NCBI GenBank assembly: GCA_030589225.1
Contig: JAUUWD010000042.1
Span: forward strand, 1-9,265
Length of the DNA stretch: 9,265 bases
Reading direction: 5' to 3'
Origin: Desulfobacteraceae bacterium
Lineage (GTDB): Bacteria; Desulfobacterota; DSM-4660; Desulfatiglandales; Desulfatiglandaceae
The translations under genes were made by a program, and so were the position numbers. Position 1 is the first letter of the stretch, and every line of letters starts with the position of its first letter. A model generated the notes under the pieces. It was not told the DNA's origin and searched no databases. It saw only the letters and a program-made list of their open reading frames with translations. This document shows positions 1-5,850 of the stretch, one piece after another.

Positions 1-2
1 TA

Positions 3-2504
3 AAAACTCCTGTGGTCAAAAGATCGCTCTTTTCCTGGATATTGCCTGGAAATATCAAACTCCAGGTGCTTATCGTATTGATTATTACGGTCGCAGTTTT
101 TACCGGGGTCTTTCCTCTGGAAATGCAGAAGAGAATTGTCAACGAGGCTATTAATCTGAGAAAAGTTGATTTGTTATTCCTTTATTGCGGTCTGTTTCTG
201 GCCGCAGTTGTTCTTTCCAGCGGGCTCAAATACCTCATCAACATTCTCCAGACCTTGATCAGCCAACGGGCTTTGGCAAACATGAGAAAAGAGCTGTACC
301 ATCACATACTGACACTTCCTTTGAGCTTTTTCAGAAAGACCGGACCGGGCCTGGTAGTCGCATCTGTGGTAACCGAGCTTGCCTCAGCGGGGGATTTCGT
401 AGGCATGGCCATTGGTGTTCCTGTAATCACCGCTTTGACCCTGCTCGCTTTTGCCGGCTATTTGTTCTGGCTGAACCCATGGTTGGCGGCCCTGTGCCTT
501 AGTATCTACCCGGTGATTCTTTTTCTGGTGCCTATGCTGCAGAAACGTGCAAACAGGGCTAACATAAGGCGCGTTGATACAACCCGAGCGTTATCAAACA
601 AGATCACAGAATCCATTAGCGGAATTCACGAAATCCATGGCAATGGTGCTTACAGAATCGAGAACAAGAAATTTGACAGGTTGGTGGAAAAATTGTTGAA
701 GATCAGGATTGTCTGGAATCTTTACAGACTCAGTGTCAAAGTGATGAATAATTTCTTCACTAATTTGGGCCCCCTTTTCGTGTTCATTCTCGGCGGCTAC
801 TTAACCATCAAGGGGAGATTAGAGCTAGGTGCGCTGGTTGCATTTTTATCTGCCCAGGAGAAGTTGTATGATCCCTGGAAAGAACTCATCACATTTTACC
901 AGCTTTATCAGGATGCCTCTGTACGTTACAAGAAAACCATGGAATACTTCGATGTCCCCCCCGAACACGCCCTTACACCTGAGGGTCGCACGCCTTATGA
1001 ATTGGAAGGAGACCTTGAAGTCAAAGATTTGTCTTTTGTTACCGAAGATGGTATCCGGTTAATCGATCGTATTACCTTTTCTTTGAAACCTGGAGAGCAT
1101 TTGGCTGTGGTCGGTTTTTCCGGCAGCGGCAAAAGCACTCTGGCCCAATGCGTCGGCCAGCTTTATAAGTATACGGGAGGTCATGTCTTGATTGGCCAAA
1201 AAGAAGTTTCAGATCTTACCAAATCGGACATGGCTCACAACATCGGTTTTATTGCCCAGGCGCCCTTTATTTTTGATGGAACCATTGAGGACAACCTCCT
1301 TTATGCTTGTTTATCCCTGAGTGACGGAAACGGGGCAGGGAAAGCAGATACCATGCCGAGTCGTGACGATATCATCGAGGTCCTTCAGCAAACTGGAGTC
1401 TTTGCGGATGTCTTGCGTTTTGGTCTGAACACGATTCTTGTTCACGATCAGCACAAAGACCTGGCATTGGTTGTCACCCGTGTTCGTGAGAGCTTTCAGC
1501 GCGATTTCGGTGAGGCGCTTGGCGACTATGTTGAATTTTTTGACGAAGAAAAATATCTTTACCACTCCTGCATTTCTGAGAATTTGATTTTTGGAGCCCC
1601 CAATCGCGAGTCTTTTGCAGATAAGAACTTACCCCACAATAAGTATTTTCTTGAGTTTCTGGACGAGGCTGATCTGACAAGGCTGCTTTTGAGCTTAGGA
1701 GCCGAGCTTTCCAAGCAAACAGTGGACATTCTGGGGAATCTTCCGCCAGACAAGGTGTTTTTCGAACAAAGCCCTATCGACCCAGAGGAGTTGGACGGAT
1801 ACAAAGCGCTGGTCGAACGCCTGAAAGAGAAAAGGCTACATCAACTTTCAGATCAAGAACGGGAAAAGCTTTTGGAACTGGCCTTGCGTTTTATTCCGGG
1901 CAAACACAAGATGGTGGGACTGCCAGGGATATTGAAAGATGTTATTCTGGAAGGCCGAGCATTGTTCAGGGAGAAGATTTCCACCGATGATCCTGAAGCG
2001 ATCTCTTTCTTTCATACGTCCGATTACATCTATTCACAGACTATTCTGAATAATATCCTATTCGGGAAAACAAGGACCGAAAAGCTGGAAGCCCAGGAAA
2101 AGATCGATCAGAGCATAATTCAACTTCTTATCGAAGAGGATCTTCTGGAAACAATTGTAGAAATTGGCATGCAATTTCAGGTAGGCAGCAAGGGGGACAG
2201 GCTCTCTGGTGGGCAACGACAGAAGCTGGCCATTGCCAGGGCTTTTCTCAAGACCCCAAAGATACTGATAATGGACGAGGCGACCTCGGGGCTTGATAAC
2301 AAATCACAGGTGCGCATACAGAATCAGCTTGACACAAGGTGGAAGGGCAAAAGCACTGTTATTGCTATAGTGCATCGCCTGGATATCATAAAAACCTATG
2401 ATAAGGTTGCAGTCTTGAAGGCCGGAAAAATCATTGAAATGGGAGCTTATGACGAACTCATTGCCAGGAAAGGAGTGTTGTATGAACTTGTCGTCGGGAA
2501 ATAA
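3..2504 (+). CDS. ABC exporter: fused transmembrane and ATP-binding domains, with a large insert in the nucleotide-binding domain (5' end probably cut)
   Basis: Half-transporter of the exporter type; substrate unknown. Residues are counted from the GTG at 12. Residues about 15-310 are a six-helix transmembrane domain (hydrophobic runs near 16-38, 52-73, 128-175, 240-262). The ATPase has Walker A GFSGSGKST at 368-376, a Q-loop glutamine at 416, signature LSGGQ at 731-735, Walker B with D755/E756, D-loop SGLD ending at 762 and H-loop H788, so all catalytic elements are present. Walker A to signature is about 355 residues, against roughly 100-110 in ordinary exporters. The extra sequence holds two further Q-loop-like segments, near 514-528 and 672-685. 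No Shine-Dalgarno precedes the GTG at 12 and the frame is open to the window edge, so the true start is probably upstream. The 3' end overlaps the next gene by 23 bases. The exporter assignment is firm; the role of the insert is unknown. Confidence 0.93.
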   Translation, partial: KTPVVKRSLFSWILPGNIKLQVLIVLIITVAVFTGVFPLEMQKRIVNEAINLRKVDLLFLYCGLFLAAVVLSSGLKYLINILQTLISQRALANMRKELYHHILTLPLSFFRKTGPGLVVASVVTELASAGDFVGMAIGVPVITALTLLAFAGYLFWLNPWLAALCLSIYPVILFLVPMLQKRANRANIRRVDTTRALSNKITESISGIHEIHGNGAYRIENKKFDRLVEKLLKIRIVWNLYRLSVKVMNNFFTNLGPLFVFILGGYLTIKGRLELGALVAFLSAQEKLYDPWKELITFYQLYQDASVRYKKTMEYFDVPPEHALTPEGRTPYELEGDLEVKDLSFVTEDGIRLIDRITFSLKPGEHLAVVGFSGSGKSTLAQCVGQLYKYTGGHVLIGQKEVSDLTKSDMAHNIGFIAQAPFIFDGTIEDNLLYACLSLSDGNGAGKADTMPSRDDIIEVLQQTGVFADVLRFGLNTILVHDQHKDLALVVTRVRESFQRDFGEALGDYVEFFDEEKYLYHSCISENLIFGAPNRESFADKNLPHNKYFLEFLDEADLTRLLLSLGAELSKQTVDILGNLPPDKVFFEQSPIDPEELDGYKALVERLKEKRLHQLSDQEREKLLELALRFIPGKHKMVGLPGILKDVILEGRALFREKISTDDPEAISFFHTSDYIYSQTILNNILFGKTRTEKLEAQEKIDQSIIQLLIEEDLLETIVEIGMQFQVGSKGDRLSGGQRQKLAIARAFLKTPKILIMDEATSGLDNKSQVRIQNQLDTRWKGKSTVIAIVHRLDIIKTYDKVAVLKAGKIIEMGAYDELIARKGVLYELVVGK
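2471..2475 (+). promoter_or_regulatory. Ribosome binding site deciding the start at 2482
   Basis: AGGAG lies six bases before the ATG at 2482, inside the end of the ABC gene. It favours that ATG over an in-frame ATG at 2434 and suggests translational coupling. Confidence 0.7.
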
Positions 2505-3009
2505 TGAAACATATCGATCCAGCGAGTTCCGTGAGAACCTCGAAATCTTGCGACAAATCTATTTTTTCTCGGGCCTCCCACTCGAAAGCCTCAAGGTGTT
2601 CGCCTTTATGTGCACCAGAGAAACATTCCAACAAGGAGAGTATCTCTTTCGACAGGATGATGATGACGGTCAGGCATTTTATATCCTTTTCGGAAAGGTT
2701 AGGCTTGTGCATGCGGATGAAGACGGCGAGCAGATGATTCGAGACTATGGTACAGGGGAGTTTTTGGGTGGGATGACCCTTTTGGGTGGTATGCATCGCC
2801 TTTTTTCACTGAAGGCTTTAACGGAGGTAACCTGTCTTATTCTGAGCCGAGAGAAATTTAGCTCAACCATTAAACAATTTCCGGACCTCATGCCAAAGAT
2901 TGTTGAATCCGTGGTTGAGAGAATAAGCGCTTGGGAAGAGCGATTTCTTTTTTCTCGTGCGGAAAGTTGTGAGGTCTGTGTGCAGAAAGTCGGTTTTAGT
3001 CTTATATGA
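2482..3009 (+). CDS. Stand-alone cyclic-nucleotide-binding-like (CRP/cNMP fold) protein
   Basis: 175 residues. Residues about 28-130 follow the cNMP-binding beta-roll: FFSGLP at the start, GEYLFRQDDDDGQAFYIL at 52-69 (the usual G-x-x-L-F-x-Q-G-D region), a G-x-V hairpin at 71-73, then GEFLGGMTLL at 92-101 as the phosphate-binding cassette. In nucleotide-binding members this cassette reads FGE-x-A-L-L followed by R-[ST]-A. Here the glutamate position is G97, the alanine is T99, R106 is kept and the following S/T-A is LF. Cyclic nucleotide binding is therefore doubtful. After the roll there are only about 45 residues, with no helix-turn-helix, so it is not a CRP-like transcription factor. The 23-base overlap with the ABC gene suggests it is a regulatory partner of that transporter, which is an inference. 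Start chosen at 2482 by the Shine-Dalgarno. Confidence 0.85.
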   Translation: MNLSSGNNETYRSSEFRENLEILRQIYFFSGLPLESLKVFAFMCTRETFQQGEYLFRQDDDDGQAFYILFGKVRLVHADEDGEQMIRDYGTGEFLGGMTLLGGMHRLFSLKALTEVTCLILSREKFSSTIKQFPDLMPKIVESVVERISAWEERFLFSRAESCEVCVQKVGFSLI

Positions 3010-3085
3010 GTTAGGGGTTCCGAGTCAGAGAAAAGATTGAAATTGTCTCTGTATACGAATAATGTGGAAGCTCTGAATCCCTAAC
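3010..3085 (+). repeat. Nested inverted repeat (two-stem RNA fold) directly after the stop codon
   Basis: Outer arms 3010-3024 and 3071-3085 pair over 15 positions with one G-U and one C-U mismatch. Inside, cagaga (3026-3031) pairs with tctctg (3046-3051). It begins at the base after the preceding stop codon. It may act as a 3' end or stability element. No U-run follows, so it is not a textbook intrinsic terminator. Confidence 0.5.
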
Positions 3086-3120
3086 CGGTATCATTAACTC
3101 TCAGGGCAACGTCAAAGTCC

Positions 3121-3172
3121 AGGGTATGGGTGTCTTTTTTTTGGTTAACTAAAAAAAAGATACCTATACCCT
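3121..3172 (+). repeat. Long palindrome: 22-bp stem with 8-base loop
   Basis: Arms 3121-3142 and 3151-3172 pair at all 22 positions in a plus-strand transcript; 20 are Watson-Crick and two (G3128-U3165, G3132-U3161) are wobble. The loop ggttaact is itself nearly self-complementary. Eight A-U pairs sit next to the loop. In a minus-strand transcript the two wobble pairs would become A-C mismatches, so the plus-strand RNA is the better fold. No U-tract follows the stem. Confidence 0.7.
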
Positions 3173-3198
3173 GCAAGAAGCTTAAAAATCAATATCTT

Positions 3199-3395
3199 AC
3201 AGGCTGTTGCCCAAGCGGAAATCCCTTTGAGCGGTCATTAAAAGGTTTTTTGCGAACAAATCTTGGCGAAGCGGAAGATAAGCGATGTCAACTGTTTGAG
3301 CCCTAAAGGCGAGTTTTGACATCGCCTGGAGGGAGCCTTAGATTTGTCAAAAAACGTTTTAGACCCAGTGAAAAGGGATTTCGGCAACAGCCTGT
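3199..3395. repeat. 197-bp foldback element with 13-bp terminal inverted repeats (MITE-like)
   Basis: Ends are perfect inverted repeats: acaggctgttgcc at 3199-3211 and ggcaacagcctgt at 3383-3395. Further stems lie inward: gaaatcccttt 3218-3228 with 3372-3382 (exact), 3239-3262 with 3341-3362 (about 20 pairs with a small bulge), and gcgatgtcaa 3282-3291 with 3316-3325 (exact). It has no coding capacity. A GGCTGTTGC-type end is reminiscent of some insertion-sequence termini, but no target-site duplication is clear at the flanks. It may be a non-autonomous element or a structured RNA. Confidence 0.6.
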
Positions 3396-3448
3396 TTGGA
3401 TTTGACTATGACATAGCCCTGTGTTAATTCTGAGAAGGGTTGGCAGCT

Positions 3449-3874
3449 ATGAATGGAGGCAAGATTTCATTTGAGTTCAGGAGCAGCCTATCCGAATTGG
3501 ATAAGCTGCACCGGAACCTGGAAGAGTTAGGAAAATCTCTTGGAATGTCGAAGAAAACTATTTTTCAAATCAACCTTGCCATCGAGGAAGTTTTATCTAA
3601 CATTATTTTGTACGGTTATACTGATAAAGCCGAACATTGGATCAAGATCACCATTTGGGATCAAAATAGAACGTTGAACATACGCATCGAGGATGATGGG
3701 ATTCCCTTTAATCCTCTTGAGGCCGAAGTGCCCGATCTTGAATGCTCCCTTGAGGAGCGCCAGATAGGTGGTCTCGGCTGCCACATCATGAAAAGTCTTA
3801 TGGATGACATCGTTTATAAAAGGCTTGGCAACAAAAACGTTTTAACCATGAAGAAAACCATACAAGACACATAA
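3449..3874 (+). CDS. SpoIIAB/RsbW-like ATPase (anti-sigma factor / serine kinase type)
   Basis: 141 residues, the usual length for a single HATPase_c domain of the RsbW type. The N-box is at 42-51 (E46, E47 and N51 within NLAIEEVLSN), the G1 box D82-x-G84 within IEDDGIPFNP, and the glycine-rich G2 lid GGLG at 107-110 followed by K115. In this family the ATPase binds either a sigma factor or another target, and phosphorylates a serine on a STAS antagonist. A STAS protein is encoded 236 bases downstream, which fits. No sigma factor is nearby, so the target is unknown and may not be a sigma factor. ATG 3449 is preferred over an in-frame TTG at 3440, because gagaaggg (3432-3439) is nine bases upstream of the ATG and directly abuts the TTG. 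The gene stands behind a 440-base spacer, so it may be transcribed separately from the ABC pair. Confidence 0.9.
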   Translation: MNGGKISFEFRSSLSELDKLHRNLEELGKSLGMSKKTIFQINLAIEEVLSNIILYGYTDKAEHWIKITIWDQNRTLNIRIEDDGIPFNPLEAEVPDLECSLEERQIGGLGCHIMKSLMDDIVYKRLGNKNVLTMKKTIQDT

Positions 3875-3913
3875 CTTGACAATGGGCTCGAATTAGATCC
3901 TCATTCCAAAAAG

Positions 3914-4039
3914 TTTAGTATCGTTCAAAAGTGTTGGTATGAACCAGAGTGAGTAGGCGTTCACCTTCTAAAGGAGGTCATTATGGACCCATTCCCTAAT
4001 CAATATACCATTGAATAAACACTTTTGAACGATATTAAG
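3914..4039 (+). repeat. Inverted repeat (17-bp exact arms) enclosing a short ORF
   Basis: tatcgttcaaaagtgtt at 3919-3935 is exactly complementary to 4018-4034. Allowing G-U pairs, the stem extends to 3914-3935 and 4018-4039. A smaller hairpin can form inside (3936-3944 with 3959-3965). The loop carries a strong Shine-Dalgarno and an 11-codon ORF. It sits between the ATPase and STAS genes. Confidence 0.65.
3983..4018 (+). CDS. Possible 11-codon leader peptide MDPFPNQYTIE
   Basis: ATG 3983 runs to TAA 4016-4018. aaggaggt at 3971-3978 is a near-perfect Shine-Dalgarno with a four-base spacer. The stop codon overlaps the first base of the right arm of the enclosing inverted repeat, so ribosomes finishing this ORF would reach the start of that stem. 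This is a configuration seen in translation-coupled attenuators, though no run of one amino acid suggests a sensed substrate. It may also be a chance ORF inside a small repeat element. Confidence 0.3.
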   Translation: MDPFPNQYTIE

Positions 4040-4098
4040 AGTTTCTGATTGCTTTTTTAGTAAATCTAAATTATGTATCAACAAATATGCACGTGTTG

Positions 4099-4110
4099 GG
4101 AGGAGAGGAG
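4099..4110 (+). promoter_or_regulatory. Ribosome binding site deciding the start at 4111
   Basis: The purine run ggaggagaggag ends immediately before ATG 4111, with ggagg centred about ten bases upstream. It supports this start over an in-frame ATG at 4087. Confidence 0.6.
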
Positions 4111-4443
4111 ATGGAGATTATTGAGAAAAGGCAAAATGATATTTCCATTTTCAAGGTCAATGGTCGCCTTGATTCGAATACTTCACCACGATTCGAGGAA
4201 AAGATTCTTGAGGCTATTAAAAATGGATCAAACAAGATGATAATAGATTTTGAGGCTCTTGATTATATATCGAGTGCGGGTTTGAGAGTTATCAACAAGA
4301 CAACTAAACAACTCAAACATATTGAAGGCATGCTCATACTTTGTTCCATGCAGGATTACATAAAAGAAGTGTTCGTAATAACTGGATTTGATTCCTTTCT
4401 ACCCATAGTCTCCACTTGTGATGAAGCTCTCATGAAATTCTAA
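4111..4443 (+). CDS. STAS-domain anti-sigma factor antagonist (SpoIIAA/RsbV type)
   Basis: 110 residues, a single STAS domain and nothing else. The domain starts with the strand DISIFKVNGRLDSNTSP at 10-26 and has the hallmark DYISSAGLRVI at 51-61. By alignment with Bacillus SpoIIAA (MDSSGLG, phosphorylated at the first serine), S55 is the predicted phospho-acceptor and is present. Unphosphorylated proteins of this family bind the SpoIIAB/RsbW-type ATPase and free its target; the phosphatase that would reset it is not in the window. The natural partner is the ATPase encoded just upstream. The gene appears more AT-rich than the minus-strand genes to its right. It is the last plus-strand gene before the convergent junction. 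Confidence 0.92.
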   Translation: MEIIEKRQNDISIFKVNGRLDSNTSPRFEEKILEAIKNGSNKMIIDFEALDYISSAGLRVINKTTKQLKHIEGMLILCSMQDYIKEVFVITGFDSFLPIVSTCDEALMKF

Positions 4444-4493
4444 CATTCAATTCCATCGATAAGATTCCTGGCAATGATGCAAAAACCTGGTCC

Positions 4494-4877
4494 TTACTTG
4501 AGGCCTATGAGGCCACGTTTTCCCAGTATCCGCAAAAAACGAGTTACCCCTACCTCGGCTTCCCTGGTGTGCAACTGATACTTTCTGGCAAACCCCTTAA
4601 TAATCTGGCGTGCCGAACGTCTCCCATCCATAAGATCCCAGACCGTAGTCCCCAGTTCATCGAGATGGAGTTTTTTTGACTGGACCCTGTTGCCCTCCCA
4701 CCCAAAGCGTCGGACCAGGTCGGCCACCATGGGCCGAATCCTTATTGGATAGGTTAAAAGCACCTCACCGGTCTCCAGGCGTTCCTCTTTGATTTCAGTA
4801 TTCTTTATGGGTGTGCATTTAAGGGCTTCCGCACGGGTTAGCTGTACCGTCCTGTTCTTTCCTTTAAACACTCTCAT
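4494..4877 (-). CDS. PqqD-like peptide-recognition-type protein
   Basis: 127 residues. The C-terminal part, about 70-127, matches the PqqD fold: LHLDELGTTVWDLMDG, then a helix with ARQIIKGFARKY, then a REAEV...FLRILGKRGLI helix. In RiPP pathways this domain binds the leader of a precursor peptide and presents it to a radical-SAM maturase. The first 70 residues are basic and lack a clear assignment. No radical-SAM enzyme or obvious precursor peptide is in the window. The ATG at 4877 lies inside the end of the preceding gene (14-base overlap, atgagagtgtttaa), so translation is probably coupled. An upstream in-frame TTG at 4898 is possible but less likely. Function is inferred from fold only. 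Confidence 0.75.
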   Translation of the reverse strand: MRVFKGKNRTVQLTRAEALKCTPIKNTEIKEERLETGEVLLTYPIRIRPMVADLVRRFGWEGNRVQSKKLHLDELGTTVWDLMDGRRSARQIIKGFARKYQLHTREAEVGVTRFLRILGKRGLIGLK

Positions 4878-5757
4878 AACCTGCGCAAATCCTGTCAAGA
4901 AAACGGGGATCGAGCGGTCTTTTCCCTTCTATTTCGACCCCGAATACGCAGTTTCTTTCCTCTAAGTGCCATAGTCGAAACCACTGGAAAGAGGGCTTTG
5001 CCTTTATCCGATTCCACCAGTAAGCCCATATGGTCGGGGGAGGTGCAAGACTCCATTCCACGGCTTTCCTACTGACAGTGATTACAGGATAGGGCTCTCC
5101 CCAGAGATGATGGAGCATCTTTCCAGCAAGTTCGCTAAGGTCCTGGTTAGAAAGAAGAAACGAGGCCGGCCCCCACCGGTGCAGAGTGACTTTATGTTCT
5201 TTGGACCTAAATGCCATCTCAAATCTCCCAGCCTCAAATCGGTGCCGCACCAGGTGGAGCGTATCCGGAATCGTTGCCCGGATGCCAAAGACAGACCAGA
5301 CGATCTGGTTGTCCTCACGGTGATCCTGGAAAGACCTCAAAAGGCGCTGAGAAACCCCCTCTGTTTTGGAAGAGTCTCTCTGATAGAACTGGATCAGTGT
5401 GGCATTCTGGCATGCGGGGCAATAAAGGATCACTCCCTTGCCGCAGATTGTCTTTCCTTGCCAAGAAAAGCCGGTAGCTTTGTATTTACCAAGGGCCTCT
5501 TCCCATTCGGCCGGAAGGGGACATTCACTGACAGCCTTTCCAAGCTTATTCTTATGCAAGGCGGCAAGACGACTCAGGTTGGCCTGGTGGGAAAAGGCCC
5601 CCTTGACCTGCCCCCACTTAAACTCCAGGACAGGACGGGACTCTTCTTCGAGCATCAGATAGTGTTTACCTATGGTTCCCACCTGCCAATCAGCAGGGGC
5701 CATGAAGCGGATTCCGTTCCAGGCAATTTCCATCCAGGGGGTCTGACCGTAATCCAT
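4864..5757 (-). CDS. Unrecognised 297-residue protein with internal duplication, coupled to the PqqD-like gene
   Basis: No known family recognised. No signal peptide or membrane segment is seen, so it is probably cytoplasmic. It appears to be two copies of one domain. Residues 8-50 (WMEIAWNGIRFMAPADW, later VLEFKWG) resemble 150-197 (QIVWSVFGIRATIPDTL, later VTLHRWG). Residues 104-146 (CPAC at 113-116 within a hydrophobic strand, then a helix SQRLLRSF) resemble 262-293 (a cysteine strand RNCVFGVEI, then PRFLDRICA). The single CPAC could be a redox or metal site, but it is not repeated in the second half. The start ATG 5757 has aagg about seven bases upstream, favoured over a TTG at 5763. It overlaps the PqqD-like gene, which suggests a shared role, possibly a PqqD partner. 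A long opposite-strand ORF lies over it but has no independent support. Confidence 0.75.
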   Translation of the reverse strand: MDYGQTPWMEIAWNGIRFMAPADWQVGTIGKHYLMLEEESRPVLEFKWGQVKGAFSHQANLSRLAALHKNKLGKAVSECPLPAEWEEALGKYKATGFSWQGKTICGKGVILYCPACQNATLIQFYQRDSSKTEGVSQRLLRSFQDHREDNQIVWSVFGIRATIPDTLHLVRHRFEAGRFEMAFRSKEHKVTLHRWGPASFLLSNQDLSELAGKMLHHLWGEPYPVITVSRKAVEWSLAPPPTIWAYWWNRIKAKPSFQWFRLWHLEERNCVFGVEIEGKRPLDPRFLDRICAGYESV

Positions 5758-5765
5758 TACCAAAC

Positions 5766-5838
5766 CTTGACAAACTCGTAAAAAGTGTTTTGTGAACGAG
5801 ATTGAGCAAAACTGACTTTTTACGAATGCATCAACCTT
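5766..5838. repeat. Palindromic repeat between two minus-strand genes
   Basis: tcgtaaaaagt at 5776-5786 pairs with acttttt-acga in 5811-5825, with inner gttttg/caaaac arms and outer ttga/tcaa arms giving imperfect stems over about 24 bases each side. It fills most of the gap between the exported-protein gene and the 297-residue gene. It could be an interspersed REP-like repeat or a processing/termination hairpin. Confidence 0.55.
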
Positions 5839-5850
5839 TAGCCAGAAAGA

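Noticed and set aside
3121..3172. Palindrome as an intrinsic terminator
   Set aside because: The stem is strong, but the sequence after it (gcaagaag) has no U-tract on either strand, so termination is not supported.
3402..3430. TTGACT with a TAATTC-like -10 ahead of the ATPase gene
   Set aside because: The -10 is poor and the implied start site would fall within the ribosome binding site.
4444..4493. Shared terminator in the convergent gap
   Set aside because: Fifty bases with no stem and U-run visible on either strand.
5107..5781. 224-codon open frame on the plus strand
   Set aside because: It is antisense to the 297-residue gene, which has a ribosome site, coupling to the PqqD-like gene and a sensible duplicated-domain sequence. 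The plus-strand translation looks like no protein family.
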